From: Chlamydiae bacterium RIFCSPLOWO2_12_FULL_45_20
GTDB lineage: Bacteria; Chlamydiota; Chlamydiia; Chlamydiales; SM23-39
Assembly: GCA_001796285.1 (NCBI GenBank)
Contig: MGMD01000010.1
Location: 62,001-126,000, forward strand
DNA: 64,000 nt
Direction of reading: 5' to 3'
The notes under the pieces were generated by a model. The model had not been told where the DNA came from, did not search any database, and worked only from the letters and a program-made list of their open reading frames with translations. The position numbers were made by a program, and so were the translations under genes. Below are positions 1-10,122 of this stretch, piece after piece (within the stretch, counting starts at the first letter, position 1; every line of letters begins with the position of its first letter).

Positions 1-2
1 TA

Positions 3-668
3 CAAGCATACTACAATAGGCAAATCGCTGATACCCAGGTATTTGTGAAGTATCAAGAGCGGATCGTTCGTAAAGTAGAACTCATGGGTTTAACAGGCAC
101 TTCAAGCATTCCTGTGAATGGGAAGCTCCGCTTGTTTGATCTTTTGTCAATGGCTAGAATCCCTGTTGATGCAAACTTGTTTAAAAGCTATGTGTTAAGG
201 GGTGGCCATCCGCTTCCCATCGATATGACAAGGCTGATTAAAAATGGCGATATGTCTCAAAATATCGTCATGCGCGGTGGAGATAAGGTCTATATCGCAG
301 AAGCTTCAGCATCGACCTTGATGGTAATGGGTGAAGTGGGAAGAGACCGGACGATTGCACTGCCCAACGGATGTATGTCTTTAAGGCAAGCTCTGGCTGA
401 GGCAGGGGGCATTCCCTACACTGGGGATAAGTCGTATATTCAGGTGATACGGGGAAACATCTGCCAGCCCAAAATTTACACGCTCAATTGGCAGCATGTT
501 ATCCATCTGCCGAACGACAGTCTTCTTTTAATGCCAGGGGATATCGTCTATGTCTGTGCCAAGCCCATTACGGAATGGAACCGCTTTATTTCACAACTTC
601 TTCCGAGCTTTACTGGTGTGGATGTGATGTTTAAAAGCTGTTCGAATTGGGGGATTGTCATCCCTTGA
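3..668 (+). CDS. Polysaccharide export protein, Wza/SLBB type (5' partial)
   Basis: The frame is open to the left edge of the window, so only the C-terminal 221 residues are seen; the GTG at 45 is internal. It contains consecutive SLBB-like modules, for example STLMVMGEVGRDRTIALPNG followed by SLRQALAEAGGIP, and the typical late segment LLLMPGDIVYVCAKPITEWN just before a short C-terminal tail. Proteins of this family form the outer-membrane or periplasmic channel that exports capsule or exopolysaccharide with a Wzc/GumC partner. That partner lies directly downstream and overlaps this gene by 4 bp, and a nucleotide-sugar enzyme follows, which supports an export operon. The polymer itself is unknown. 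Confidence 0.8.
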   Translation, partial: QAYYNRQIADTQVFVKYQERIVRKVELMGLTGTSSIPVNGKLRLFDLLSMARIPVDANLFKSYVLRGGHPLPIDMTRLIKNGDMSQNIVMRGGDKVYIAEASASTLMVMGEVGRDRTIALPNGCMSLRQALAEAGGIPYTGDKSYIQVIRGNICQPKIYTLNWQHVIHLPNDSLLLMPGDIVYVCAKPITEWNRFISQLLPSFTGVDVMFKSCSNWGIVIP

Positions 669-3490
669 AACCCTCCCTTGATCCAAGAGAATGGCTGATA
701 TCGTTAACAGATGTAAAACAGCTTTACATGTCCCATTGGAAAAGGCTAATGAAGTGGGTTTTCATTGGAGGTGTGGGGGCTTTTCTTTTTTTTGCTAATA
801 ACGGCGTTCGCTATCAGGCAAAGGCTCTTTTTAAAGAAGACGTGGAGAAGAAAACGTCAGGTAACTTGTTTAATGAAATAATGTTTCAAGGAAGATTCCC
901 AGATCAGACTAAAGCGATCTCTTTTATGAAGTCTAATGAGGTTTTGCGGCCGTTAGTGGAAAAGTTAGGGCTGCAGATTCATAGCAGCTCTTCTTCCGGT
1001 TGCATTCAAAACGCTGTATCTAACTTCCGAGATAGCTGGAGGGCAGAAAGGGGGAAATCTATCGAAGACCTTGACCCGTTTCTTTTTGAAAACGTCCACT
1101 ATTCCTCTGAAAAAGCGGGTTTTTTTACTCTTTTTTTTACAAATGAAAAAGAATTTTCTGTATTTGATGAGACGCAAAAAAAAAGGCTTGAGATAGGAGT
1201 GATTGGGTCTCCCGTATGCCTTGAGGGATTTCAATTCACGGTAAAAAAGATCCCGAAGAAGGCGAAGTACAATGTATTTTATCCCTTTTTTGTCACCCAT
1301 TGGATTCATGAAGCGGGGGCGATACGCTCCTGTGTGACGATCAAAGATAATATAGAAAATAGCTCCCTCATCGATCTTTCTTTTATGCACCGCGATCGTT
1401 ACTTGGCTGTGCAGATAGTTAATGAATTGATGAACCAGTACCAAGAGTATCTTCGTAGGGAGTATGGCTATGTTGAAAAAGAGCAGCTCGCGTATCTCGA
1501 AGGAAAACAAAATCAGATTTTTGCAAAGATGGATGAGCTTTTGACGCAGCACTGCTTATACATGACCAAAAATATCGAAGAAAACGGTTTTTTTGGTTTG
1601 GATGAGGAGAGTCAAAGTCTTCTTGTCCCCCATAATCAGATAAGCCAGAAGATACGGGCTATCGACATAGAATTAGAGCGGCTTTCTCGGATCAAAAACG
1701 AGGGGAAGATTGTTGCTATTGCTGAGGAAGGGCCGTTTTCCCAGAGGCTCGGCAACATTCTTCAGGAAGTCCACCATCTCAAGCAGCAAAGAGATCTTCT
1801 CGAGCTCTCCCTCTCTGAAGATCTGCCTTTTCCTTCTGATAGTAAAAAAGGGGAGCTTCAAACTGTCCGCGCCCAGCGGATGGAAATGGAAAAAAGGATG
1901 CAGGAGATCCGATCTGGGCAAAAGATCAGCGCTTGTGATTTCGATCAGGGGTTGCAATGTTGGGCTCAGGGAATCGATAGTCCTGAAGAAGAGACCGATT
2001 TTGTCGAGTATTTAGAAAATTACTCAAGGCTTCTTTCCATGCGCGAAAAAATTTTTCAAGAAAGGCTTTTTAGCAGTAGTCCTATTCCCGAGGAGCTAGA
2101 AGGAATGGATCGCAATTCTGCAAGAGGACTATATCTTGAGTACAATACAAAATTGGATGGGATTGAGGCGAAGATTCGTCATTTCAAAGAACTGCAAAAA
2201 ACCATTCCGAATCGAGAGGTGGATCTAGCTTCTCTTAGCGCCGTATTCAATGATTCGTTCAGTCAACAGCTTATCTGTGATGCTATGCGGCTTGAGCTCC
2301 AAATGAAAGATGATAAGCATCACAGTGTAAGTGAAGAGGAAAAATGGACGCAAGAAATTGACTTGTATCGAAAAATTTTGGTCGATCACCTTGGTCAGCT
2401 TTCTAGGATCGAAGAACTCAACAAAACTCTTGTCCGTGAGAAGATGCACGGGTTACAGAAAATCAGCCTCGATGCGATGCACCATGAAATTTCTGTATTG
2501 GAAAATCAGGCGATGGACTGTGTAAAAGAGCGCGAAGAGGTGCTTTTATTGGAAAAAGAACTGCTAGAAAAACAGGTCAGTAGGCTGCGCGGATCGTTAG
2601 CAGAAATTCTTCCTCAAAAATGGCGCTTTGAAAAGTGGCTTAGCATGAAATCCCATATGATCTCTAAAATGATGGATGCAGTGACAGAGATTGTGGAGTC
2701 AAAAAACATGTCTATCCAACTGCACCACGTCCAATCAAAGCCACTCGATATGGCCCTTTTGCCATCGGTTCCAGAACCACCCCATTTGTTCGCAATGGCT
2801 TACGTCGGGGCGTTTTCTCTTCCTTTCTTCCTCTTTTCTTTGAGCCTGATCCGACAGGCTCTAAGGGGATTTCCTCTTTCTTTGGAAAAACTGCAAGCTC
2901 TGAAGCTTCCTGTACTCGGTGCAATGAGTTCTTTTTGTGATGGGCCTTTGGTAGAAACTCCAACAGGTCCAGATCTTGATCTTTTAAGAAAGATCGCCCT
3001 TTTTTCTAAAGGCAGCGGGGTGGTCTCACTTTTGGGGGGCAAGGGCCCTGACTACTCCTTTGCCCTTGGAGAAAATCTAGCAAGGACAAATCAAAAGACG
3101 ATTGTCGTTCGGTGTGACTTTTTAGGAACGCATCAAGAAGGTGATGCGCCGGGCCTACTCCAACTTTGGAAACAAGAGATTAGAGAACCTCCCATTCGGA
3201 AGGGCAAGGGATTTGATTATATCGCATCGGGGGGTTTTAGTCCTTTTGGAACAGAAATTATCCTATCTGAGTCTTTTCGCGAACTTCTCGCGGGGTTGAA
3301 AAAAAAATATGAGAGGATATTTCTTTACTTTTCTTCCCCTTTATCCTCGGCAGAATCGATGGCGGCTCTGAACATTTCTGATCAGGCAGTGATCACCATT
3401 TCTTCTGAATGCACAGAAGAGTTGACACCGTTTATCGATTGGGGATACGATGAGGCAAGCTGTCGGTTAAGATTGATTACCCTGGCATGA
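665..3490 (+). CDS. GumC/Wzc-like polysaccharide co-polymerase with degenerate kinase domain
   Basis: A 941-residue inner-membrane protein. It has an N-terminal hydrophobic segment (about residues 32-46), a Wzz-like domain, a long periplasmic coiled-coil region, a second membrane segment near residues 705-732, and a C-terminal domain arranged like a BY-kinase/ParA ATPase. The place of the Walker A loop reads [12 protein letters not shown], so the usual GK[ST] is missing, and no Tyr-rich tail is seen. I infer a chain-length or export scaffold that is not an active kinase. I chose the TTG at 665 because it overlaps the previous stop and follows a GGGGGAT run; TTG 647 and ATG 728 are alternatives. 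The stop overlaps the next ATG (ATGA), which implies translational coupling. Confidence 0.75.
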   Translation: MKPSLDPREWLISLTDVKQLYMSHWKRLMKWVFIGGVGAFLFFANNGVRYQAKALFKEDVEKKTSGNLFNEIMFQGRFPDQTKAISFMKSNEVLRPLVEKLGLQIHSSSSSGCIQNAVSNFRDSWRAERGKSIEDLDPFLFENVHYSSEKAGFFTLFFTNEKEFSVFDETQKKRLEIGVIGSPVCLEGFQFTVKKIPKKAKYNVFYPFFVTHWIHEAGAIRSCVTIKDNIENSSLIDLSFMHRDRYLAVQIVNELMNQYQEYLRREYGYVEKEQLAYLEGKQNQIFAKMDELLTQHCLYMTKNIEENGFFGLDEESQSLLVPHNQISQKIRAIDIELERLSRIKNEGKIVAIAEEGPFSQRLGNILQEVHHLKQQRDLLELSLSEDLPFPSDSKKGELQTVRAQRMEMEKRMQEIRSGQKISACDFDQGLQCWAQGIDSPEEETDFVEYLENYSRLLSMREKIFQERLFSSSPIPEELEGMDRNSARGLYLEYNTKLDGIEAKIRHFKELQKTIPNREVDLASLSAVFNDSFSQQLICDAMRLELQMKDDKHHSVSEEEKWTQEIDLYRKILVDHLGQLSRIEELNKTLVREKMHGLQKISLDAMHHEISVLENQAMDCVKEREEVLLLEKELLEKQVSRLRGSLAEILPQKWRFEKWLSMKSHMISKMMDAVTEIVESKNMSIQLHHVQSKPLDMALLPSVPEPPHLFAMAYVGAFSLPFFLFSLSLIRQALRGFPLSLEKLQALKLPVLGAMSSFCDGPLVETPTGPDLDLLRKIALFSKGSGVVSLLGGKGPDYSFALGENLARTNQKTIVVRCDFLGTHQEGDAPGLLQLWKQEIREPPIRKGKGFDYIASGGFSPFGTEIILSESFRELLAGLKKKYERIFLYFSSPLSSAESMAALNISDQAVITISSECTEELTPFIDWGYDEASCRLRLITLA

Positions 3491-4446
3491 GAAAAGAGAA
3501 GAGAAAGCAAATACTAATTACCGGAGGGGCTGGCTTTTTAGGCTCCCACCTTTCAGAAAGACTTTTGAAAGAAGGCCACGAGATCATTGTGGTCGATAAT
3601 TTATTTACGGGCTCTCGAGACAATATCCATCACCTTTTTTCATCGAACCAATTCAGGTTCCTACAGCACGATATTTGTTTGCCGCTGGATCTCGAGGTAG
3701 CTGCAATTTATAATTTTGCCTGCCCCGCCTCTCCGCTTCACTATCAAATAGACCCGATCCAAACGACAAAAACATCTGTTTTAGGCGCGTTGAACCTTTT
3801 GGAGCTTGCAAAGCGCTTTAGGGCCCCAATCCTCCAGGCATCCACTTCTGAGGTGTATGGCGACCCACAAGTCCATCCTCAACCTGAAGAATACTGGGGT
3901 CATGTCAATCCGATCGGGCCCCGCGCTTGCTATGATGAGGGGAAAAGATGTGCTGAAACTCTTTTCTTTGATTACCATCGCGAACATCAGGTGCCCATTA
4001 AAGTGGCTCGCATTTTTAACACTTATGGACCAAGGATGCACCCTGAAGACGGCCGGGTTATTTCTAATTTCATCGTCCAGGCGTTAAGAAATGACCCTAT
4101 TACGATTTATGGGGATGGTTTTCAAACCCGATCCTTTTGCTACGTGGACGATTTGATTGAAGTAGTGATTCGCCTGATGAATTCAGATCAAAGAGGCCCG
4201 ATCAACATTGGGAATCCAGCTGAGTTTCGCGTTCTCGATGTGGCTTATGAAGTGATTCGTTTAACGAATTCAAAATCTCCCATCATCTATAAACCACTGC
4301 CTATTGATGATCCCAAACAACGGCGGCCCAACATTGAAAAAGCAAAACAACTGCTGGGGTGGGAACCAAAAGTATCCCTGGAAGAGGGTCTCAAAGAGAC
4401 GATTGCTTACTTTGAAGAGTTCTTGAGAATTTCCCGCCATTTATAG
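3487..4446 (+). CDS. uxs: UDP-glucuronate decarboxylase (UDP-xylose synthase), SDR family
   Basis: A 319-residue extended short-chain dehydrogenase. It has the N-terminal NAD-binding motif [10 protein letters not shown], the STSEVYGDP segment, and the catalytic tyrosine and lysine in a YDEGKR context, which is typical of UDP-glucuronate decarboxylases (plain epimerases have YxxxK in a different setting). [10 protein letters not shown] and [10 protein letters not shown] are also family signatures. The enzyme would make UDP-xylose from UDP-glucuronate in the cytoplasm, a donor sugar for a surface polysaccharide. It is translationally coupled to the GumC-like gene. Its 3' end overlaps the convergent pbp2 gene by 40 bp. 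A UDP-glucuronate 4-epimerase is a less likely alternative. Confidence 0.85.
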   Translation: MRKEKRKQILITGGAGFLGSHLSERLLKEGHEIIVVDNLFTGSRDNIHHLFSSNQFRFLQHDICLPLDLEVAAIYNFACPASPLHYQIDPIQTTKTSVLGALNLLELAKRFRAPILQASTSEVYGDPQVHPQPEEYWGHVNPIGPRACYDEGKRCAETLFFDYHREHQVPIKVARIFNTYGPRMHPEDGRVISNFIVQALRNDPITIYGDGFQTRSFCYVDDLIEVVIRLMNSDQRGPINIGNPAEFRVLDVAYEVIRLTNSKSPIIYKPLPIDDPKQRRPNIEKAKQLLGWEPKVSLEEGLKETIAYFEEFLRISRHL

Positions 4447-7277
4447 ATCATTTGTGAGGCTAATGGAGCCAATTCCTTTCCAGAATCTCCATAGCGAAGA
4501 AACACGACGACAACCAACTCGGGGCTTTGGTAATGCGGTTCGGCAAAAGACGCAGCTGCAAACCAAGTGTATTTGTAGATTTGGGGGGAGCTTGAGGGAT
4601 TATAAGATAATTTACCCATAATTTCTGCGGTGCCCGTTTTCGCTACCATGTGATGTTTGAGATCGATGTACTCACGCAGGATGTTTGGATGGGCCAGGAG
4701 TCCTCTAATGGCGCTAGGGCGAGCACTGCCTTTGACTCCAGAGACGACGAGATCCATTGCTTCTAAAAGAGTGCGCTGAATTTTTGCATCCATGGGAATT
4801 TCCCGGATGCTTTGCATGCAAAGCTCATGTTCTTGAGCCATCGTATGATCGGTGATTTTTTTAACGATTGTTGGTTTAAGGAATAGCCCACCGTTCGCAA
4901 TCGAGGTGAGCATGGCAGCGGTTTGTAGAGGGGTGGTGAGGAGGGTATGCTGACCGATCGAGGTTGAATAAAGCCCTGTTCTATTGATTTTTAAATCATT
5001 TGGGACATTGCCTTTATTTTCATGGGGAAGATCGATGCCTGTTTTCTGTCCATATCCAAAGAGTTTTGCGGCTTTTAATAGGTCTTCAGGATCGTGAAAA
5101 TAGTCTCCTGCAAGAATGGCAAAATAGGGGTTTGAGGATCTTTCAATGGCTGTAGTCAGATCGATTTTTCCCATGTTGCGGGAGGCGCTTTTAGGGAGAC
5201 GGCCTCCTTTGTAATAGCGAGGATAAAGCTGTCCTCCCAGAGTTTTTCCCACTCCCTTTTGACTGGTTTCATCAAGCATTTGAAACGCGATGTTTTGAAA
5301 GAGCGCCTCATAAGCTGTGACGAGCTTAAAAACCGAGCCAGGTGGTACTCCCGATTGAAAGGCATAAGATCGATTAAAGCCATAACCGCCGACTGGATAG
5401 AAGCTAGCAGCCATGTCCTGCTCCGTTTGATGGCTGCGGTGCCGAAGGGTTTTGTAGTTCCCTAAAAGGGGTCGTGTCAGCTCTGAAAAGGAACGGAATG
5501 TCCGAATTAAGTCTTCCGGCATTTCTGGACTGGCAAGTTGCAAGAATTTATTTTCTTCCCAAAAGGTTTGAAAGAGTTCATTTTCTTTTTTATCTAAGTA
5601 ATCGATGAATGGGCGGGCGTAGGATTTTTTCTCCTTTTCTTCCTTTCTTTTTTCTTCTAGAAACATTTTTTCGTGAAGCGCTCTCCATTGCTTAAATTCG
5701 TTATTACGAAAGGCTTCTTTTGCCTTGATTCGCGCAGCTCTTTCAGTTTTTAGAAAAGTTTGGCAAAGAGTGCGATATTGGGCAATCGGCATGGAGCCTA
5801 TCTGAACGAGTAATGCGTCTGTGAATGCAGGAGCATAGACGACCGTTCGGGCAAGGTCGACAGCAAAAGGCAGATCCTCTTTGGGAAGGAAGAGTGCATC
5901 AAGCCTTTTTTGGATTTCTATAGGTACCTTGAGTCCCTCACGATGGAAGTAGAGCATTGCTTCGTAATCTTCTTGAATTTGGACCGCTTTCCCCACGTTC
6001 ATCTTTTCGAAAAATTTGTAGATAGGCTTGTCTTTATCAAAAAGAGTTTCAAGGAAAAAATCCCAACTAATGGCTTGTATTTCCTCCGTAGATCTTTCTC
6101 TTTCCAGAACCTCGATCCCATCCCACAAAGAGCCGATGAAGGAGCTGTTTTCAAGCCATCGGTTCATTTGGCTAGTTTTTCCGACATTAAAGATTGAGTC
6201 TTTTGTATAAATGAAATCATTGGGATCGAAGCGTGGATGGCTTGCCATTGCGATGACTTCGCCTGTATTAGGGTCCATGGCGACAATTGCGCCTCCTTTG
6301 ATCCAAGGCTGCTTTTGAATTTTTCTTGTTTTGTCAGCTGGGTCATATCCTCGGCTCCTCCCATCGCGGGTTCGTTCGTCAAGACGGAGTAGTTTTTCTG
6401 CAAACTCTTGTAGCTCGCTGGATAGGGACAATGTGATTTGTTTGCCAGAGATGGGCTCTTTTCGAGAAATTTCGCGAATAAAGCGCCCTTTTTGGTCTAC
6501 CTCAAAAGTTTTTTTACCCCAAACCCCCCTAAGAGCTTCTTCATGCTGCGCTTCGATCCCTGTTTTCCCAATGAGATCATGGATTGCATAAGCTTTTTCT
6601 TTAAGCTCTTTCAGTCGATCCTGATCCTCCTGTTCAAAGTAGTCAGAAGCGGCTTGGAGTTCGCTCATTTCTTGAGCGATACGGGCATATTCCTTTGGGT
6701 TGATCGCGCCCATTGTCCCAATGATAGCGCTGCCTGTTTTCCCAAGAGGGTAGTGCCTGAGCTGGGCGATTTCAGCTGAAATACCAGGCCAATCTTTTTC
6801 CAGCATCCGTAGTTGGTAATACTCAGATTCGCTCAATGAAGCTTTGATGATGTAGGGCACATGGGGAAAAAGCGCGGCTTTGGAGTGGATCAGGTCTTCG
6901 ATCCGGTCTACGTTGAGCTGGAGAGTAGAGGCCAAGATTTTGGAAAGAGATTGAATGTATTCTTTACGGAGAAATATTTTGACTTGTTTGCGGTCTGGAC
7001 CCGTTTGCCAAGATATTCTTGGGATTTCTGCAATTTGGGCGTAGTAAATGGCTGCATTGTACGAAATGCGGTTTACGGCGAGGGGGATACCAAATCGATC
7101 TACAATGACCCCTCGATCTGCGCGAATTAAAAGAGTTTTTTGCTGGGGTTTTTCAGCCTCTTGCAGTCTTTCTTCTCTTTGAATGACTCCGAGATGCCAA
7201 ATTCTTAGGCAAATCAAGAGGAAGAAGACAAGAAACACTCGGAGGATACGCTGGATTTTTTTGCCTGTACTCATCAT
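4407..7277 (-). CDS. pbp2: Penicillin-binding protein 2, class B transpeptidase
   Basis: A 956-residue monofunctional class B PBP. An N-terminal membrane anchor (about residues 11-29) is followed by the dimerisation domain, which opens with [19 protein letters not shown]. The transpeptidase domain carries SVFK (Ser648, Lys651), SSN (714-716) and KTG (880-882). About 260 residues (roughly 365-630), rich in Lys and Glu, are inserted between the start of the transpeptidase domain and the catalytic serine, so the protein is much longer than E. coli PBP2. Long PBP2 proteins are known in Chlamydia, where PBP2 acts with MreB in polarised division. The gene is at the chlamydial position upstream of rpsB but ends into uxs. 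Either of two adjacent ATGs (7277, 7274) may be the start. Confidence 0.9.
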   Translation of the reverse strand: MMSTGKKIQRILRVFLVFFLLICLRIWHLGVIQREERLQEAEKPQQKTLLIRADRGVIVDRFGIPLAVNRISYNAAIYYAQIAEIPRISWQTGPDRKQVKIFLRKEYIQSLSKILASTLQLNVDRIEDLIHSKAALFPHVPYIIKASLSESEYYQLRMLEKDWPGISAEIAQLRHYPLGKTGSAIIGTMGAINPKEYARIAQEMSELQAASDYFEQEDQDRLKELKEKAYAIHDLIGKTGIEAQHEEALRGVWGKKTFEVDQKGRFIREISRKEPISGKQITLSLSSELQEFAEKLLRLDERTRDGRSRGYDPADKTRKIQKQPWIKGGAIVAMDPNTGEVIAMASHPRFDPNDFIYTKDSIFNVGKTSQMNRWLENSSFIGSLWDGIEVLERERSTEEIQAISWDFFLETLFDKDKPIYKFFEKMNVGKAVQIQEDYEAMLYFHREGLKVPIEIQKRLDALFLPKEDLPFAVDLARTVVYAPAFTDALLVQIGSMPIAQYRTLCQTFLKTERAARIKAKEAFRNNEFKQWRALHEKMFLEEKRKEEKEKKSYARPFIDYLDKKENELFQTFWEENKFLQLASPEMPEDLIRTFRSFSELTRPLLGNYKTLRHRSHQTEQDMAASFYPVGGYGFNRSYAFQSGVPPGSVFKLVTAYEALFQNIAFQMLDETSQKGVGKTLGGQLYPRYYKGGRLPKSASRNMGKIDLTTAIERSSNPYFAILAGDYFHDPEDLLKAAKLFGYGQKTGIDLPHENKGNVPNDLKINRTGLYSTSIGQHTLLTTPLQTAAMLTSIANGGLFLKPTIVKKITDHTMAQEHELCMQSIREIPMDAKIQRTLLEAMDLVVSGVKGSARPSAIRGLLAHPNILREYIDLKHHMVAKTGTAEIMGKLSYNPSSSPQIYKYTWFAAASFAEPHYQSPELVVVVFLRYGDSGKELAPLASQMIYKWREILKNSSK

Positions 7278-7590
7278 GAGGGATCATCTCGACTTTGTAC
7301 ATTTCTTGCACTTATCTGCCTAGAGAGACAGAATCCAGTACAATTAAAGTGCTTCGGAAGGGTAGAAAATACCTTTCTTGTGAAATTTCTTAAACTGAAT
7401 TTTGCCTCTCTCGGCAGCTTCGTCCAAAAAATCGACAGAACCTAATTTCGAAAGAGGTCTATTGTAAAAATAATTTCATCCTGCAGTGGGAAGTCTCTAA
7501 GGTCTGAGTTCACATGGGCGTTTCAATTCTCCTTGAGAAAAATCGTGTTTTAAGGTAAAAGTGTGCTTTCGATTTTTTAATTTTAGGCGT
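7278..7590. other. Gene-free interval where ompA would be expected
   Basis: These 313 bp separate the divergent pbp2 and tRNA-Gly. In Chlamydia the ompA (MOMP) gene lies between pbp2 and rpsB. I see no coding sequence here, only a putative promoter near the right end. Confidence 0.6.
7533..7561 (+). promoter_or_regulatory. Putative promoter for tRNA-Gly/rpsB
   Basis: TTGAGA, a 17-bp spacer and TAAAAG lie about 30 bp before the tRNA-Gly gene. The -10 box is poor, so this is a tentative call based on spacing and position. Confidence 0.35.
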
Positions 7591-7661
7591 GCGCCTGTAG
7601 TTCAATGGTAGAACAGTAGCCTTCCAAGCTACGAGTGTCAGTTCGATTCTGTCCAGGCGCT
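7591..7661 (+). tRNA. tRNA-Gly (TCC)
   Basis: A full cloverleaf can be drawn: acceptor gcgcctg/caggcgc, D arm gttc/gaac, anticodon loop CTTCCAA with anticodon TCC, and a T arm with the loop ttcgatt and one T-T mismatch in the stem. It lies 27 bp upstream of rpsB and is probably co-transcribed with it. Confidence 0.95.
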
Positions 7662-7688
7662 AAATCTAAACAATTTTTGAGGAGCATT

Positions 7689-8477
7689 TTGGCTACAGCA
7701 CAGAAAGAAGCAGGAGTAACAATCAGACAGTTGCTTGAATCAGGGGCCCATTTTGGGCATCAGACTCATCGATGGAATCCGAAGATGAAGAGGTTTATCT
7801 TTGAGGCGAGAAATGGCATTTATATTATCGACTTAGCTAAGACTTTACAGCAGCTTCGTTCTGCGGTTGATGTTGTGCGAGAGGTGGTAAAGAAGCGAAA
7901 ATCCATTCTTTTTGTTGGGACCAAAAAGCAGGCTAAGGCTGTTGTGAGAGAGTGCGCAGAGGAGTGCGGGGAGTTTTATGTTTGTGAGCGGTGGCTTGGT
8001 GGTACGTTGACCAATTTGCAGACGATTCGCCAGTCTGTAAAGACTTTGGAGCGGATTGAGAAGCGGATTGCGGCCGGCGGCGAAGGATTTACCAAAAAAG
8101 AGATGTCTCTTATGGGTAAAGAGAGGGAGAAACTCGATCGCAACCTATCGGGAATTCGGACGATGAGAAAAATCCCAGGGCTGCTGGTTGTCGTGGATCC
8201 TGGTAAAGAACACATTGCTGTGGCTGAGGCGAATATTTTGGGTATTCCTGTGATGTCGCTTGTAGATACGAACTGTGACCCTGATCCTATTGATCATGTA
8301 ATTGCGTGTAATGACGATGCATTAAAAAGCATCAAAGTCGTTTTGTCTTCAATTATGCAAGCGATTATCGACCAAAAAAATGATATGAACATTCCCTCCT
8401 CAAAAGAAGGTGATGAGGAAGAGTCTTCTGAGTCTGAAGAATCGGATGAGGAAGAGTTTGAGTCAGATGATGAATGA
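7689..8477 (+). CDS. rpsB: 30S ribosomal protein S2
   Basis: A 262-residue S2 protein with the family signatures QLLESGAHFGHQTHRWNPKM, RWLGGTLTN and VDTNCDP. The start is a TTG at 7689 preceded by GAGGAG with only a 4-bp spacer; no ATG is available, and the upstream open frame runs back into tRNA-Gly. The C-terminus is a strongly acidic, low-complexity tail of about 25 residues (runs of Glu, Ser and Asp) beyond the conserved core. It is the first gene of the rpsB-tsf-frr translation operon. Confidence 0.97.
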   Translation: MATAQKEAGVTIRQLLESGAHFGHQTHRWNPKMKRFIFEARNGIYIIDLAKTLQQLRSAVDVVREVVKKRKSILFVGTKKQAKAVVRECAEECGEFYVCERWLGGTLTNLQTIRQSVKTLERIEKRIAAGGEGFTKKEMSLMGKEREKLDRNLSGIRTMRKIPGLLVVVDPGKEHIAVAEANILGIPVMSLVDTNCDPDPIDHVIACNDDALKSIKVVLSSIMQAIIDQKNDMNIPSSKEGDEEESSESEESDEEEFESDDE

Positions 8478-8489
8478 GAGGGGAGTGTG

Positions 8490-9338
8490 ATGAAAGAGAT
8501 CACTGCAGATATGATTAAGGAGCTGCGCGAGCGTACGGGCGTTGGCATGGGTAAGTGTAAAGAAGCTCTTGTTTTAGCCGAGGGAGATATTGAGAAAGCG
8601 ATTGACGTTCTGCGAAAAGCTGGCATGGCTTCTGCGGCAAAAAAAGAGGGGCGTGAAACAAAGGAGGGGTTGATTGTTACAGCAGAGGACAAGCAACGTC
8701 TAGTTCTTATAGAGGCGAATGCAGAAACAGACTTTGTTGTGCAAAATGACCGCTTTAAACATTTTGTTCACGACTGTATAAAACAGGCTCTAGAAGGTCA
8801 AGTAGGATCATTGGAAGGGCTTATGAAGATGCCTTACTACAAAGACAAGACGATCACCTTAGATCAATACCGCAATTTAGTGATTCAAGCGCTTGGAGAA
8901 AATATTCAAATTCGGCGTATTGAGACAATAACCAAGCATCCGAATAGCTCCTATGGTATTTATTCTCACATGGGGGGTAAGCTCTTGGTTGTAGTGGAAG
9001 TGGAAGGGGCTCATGGTGAGGATGCGATTGCCAAGGAAGTGGCAATGCATGTGGCTGCTGAGAACCCAGATTATGTGACTGCTGAAGAAGTTCCTCCGAC
9101 GGTTATTGCGAGGGAAGAGGAGATCGCGCGTTCCCAAGTGAAAGACAAGCCTTCGAATATTGTCGATAAAATTGTTGCTGGAAAAGTGAAAGCATACATA
9201 GACCAGTTCTGTCTATTGCATCAAAAATACATCAAAGATAGCAGTGTGACGGTGGCGCAATTTGTGGAGATCTGCGGCAAAAAAATTGGCAAAGTATTAA
9301 AAGTAAAGTGTTTTTGGCGCTGGAAAGTGGGCCAATAA
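8490..9338 (+). CDS. tsf: Elongation factor Ts
   Basis: A 282-residue guanine-nucleotide exchange factor for EF-Tu. The N-terminal UBA-like module contains LRERTGVGMGKCKEAL, and TDFVVQND is the conserved contact with EF-Tu. ATG 8490 has a good AGGGGAG site; a GTG directly before it is less likely. The gene is 12 bp from rpsB. Immediately after the TAA comes TAGACCTCAGAA, a sequence found again at 63854, and then frr follows without the expected pyrH. Confidence 0.97.
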   Translation: MKEITADMIKELRERTGVGMGKCKEALVLAEGDIEKAIDVLRKAGMASAAKKEGRETKEGLIVTAEDKQRLVLIEANAETDFVVQNDRFKHFVHDCIKQALEGQVGSLEGLMKMPYYKDKTITLDQYRNLVIQALGENIQIRRIETITKHPNSSYGIYSHMGGKLLVVVEVEGAHGEDAIAKEVAMHVAAENPDYVTAEEVPPTVIAREEEIARSQVKDKPSNIVDKIVAGKVKAYIDQFCLLHQKYIKDSSVTVAQFVEICGKKIGKVLKVKCFWRWKVGQ

Positions 9339-9350
9339 TAGACCTCAGAA
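9339..9350 (+). repeat. TAGACCTC-family repeat, copy in the tsf-frr gap
   Basis: TAGACCTCAGAA directly after the tsf stop, identical to 63854-63865. It lies where pyrH would be in Chlamydia. Confidence 0.5.
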
Positions 9351-9382
9351 ATGGACGCCCTGAATTCACAGGAGGCAAAAAG

Positions 9383-9940
9383 ATGAGCGGAGATATAGAA
9401 TCCCAAGTAAAGTCGGCTATGCAAGCGGCGTTTGAGCATCTGAAGGCTGAGCTGAAAACTCTGCGTACGGGGAGGGCGAATACGGCGATCCTCGATAAGA
9501 TTACCGTTGAAGTATATGGGTCTCGAGTGCCCCTCAAGTCGCTTGCGAACATTACAGTTCCTGAGGTTCGACAGATTGTTGTGACGCCCTTTGATCAGTC
9601 GAATGCGAATCCCATCGCTAAGGCGATTGAGGCGGCGAATCTTGGTGTCAATCCGATGGTGGATGGGAAGCTGATTCGCATTAACATTCCCCCTATGGAT
9701 GAAGCGGTTCGGAAACAGATTGCTAAACAGTGTAAAGAGCATGGAGAGAAGACGAAAATATCTCTTCGAGACGTGCGTCGGAAGTACAATGAGCTGATTC
9801 GCAAGCAAAAAACTGATGGAACGATTCCTGAAGATCAGTTAAAAAGGCTAGAGAAGCAGATACAGGATCTGACAGACAAGTATTGTAAGGATGTTGATGA
9901 GACTTGTGTGGCGAAGGAGAAGGAGATTTTAACGATCTAG
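9383..9940 (+). CDS. frr: Ribosome recycling factor
   Basis: A 185-residue RRF that splits post-termination ribosomes together with EF-G. Family motifs are LRTGRANTAILDKI, the P-L-K-S-L-A-N-I-T-V stretch, and ISLRDVRRKYNELI near the C-terminus. ATG 9383 follows GGAGG with a 7-bp spacer; the reading frame extends upstream, but without a better start. In Chlamydia the UMP kinase gene pyrH lies between tsf and frr; here only 44 bp separate them. Confidence 0.97.
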   Translation: MSGDIESQVKSAMQAAFEHLKAELKTLRTGRANTAILDKITVEVYGSRVPLKSLANITVPEVRQIVVTPFDQSNANPIAKAIEAANLGVNPMVDGKLIRINIPPMDEAVRKQIAKQCKEHGEKTKISLRDVRRKYNELIRKQKTDGTIPEDQLKRLEKQIQDLTDKYCKDVDETCVAKEKEILTI

Positions 9941-9949
9941 CGCTCTTTG

Positions 9950-9979
9950 TTGCAGAAAATAAACAAGATAAGATAAAAT
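9950..9979 (+). promoter_or_regulatory. Putative promoter for the tRNA-Glu/tRNA-Lys pair
   Basis: TTGCAG and TAAAAT (18-bp spacer; ATAAAA at 17 bp) lie about 30 bp upstream of tRNA-Glu in an AT-rich gap after frr. Confidence 0.4.
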
Positions 9980-10008
9980 CGGTCTCGATTTTAGTGGATT
10001 TGGATTAA

Positions 10009-10083
10009 GGCCCCATCGTCTAGCCAGGCCTAGGACATCAGATTTTCATTCTGCGAACAGGGGTTCGAATCCCCTTGGGGTCA
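10009..10083 (+). tRNA. tRNA-Glu (TTC)
   Basis: The acceptor arm ggcccca/tggggtc pairs with one G-T, the D arm contains cgtctag, the anticodon loop is TTTTCAT with anticodon TTC, and the T arm aggggttcgaatcccct is perfect. The outermost anticodon-stem pair is mismatched. Confidence 0.95.
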
Positions 10084-10122
10084 AATTCTTTTCCCTCTGA
10101 GTGTGTGTTGGAGGGATTACAT

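Noticed and set aside
965-1552. Long open frame on the minus strand inside the GumC-like gene
   Set aside because: It is antisense to a gene with clear domain structure, and its product is a low-quality basic sequence with no family resemblance.
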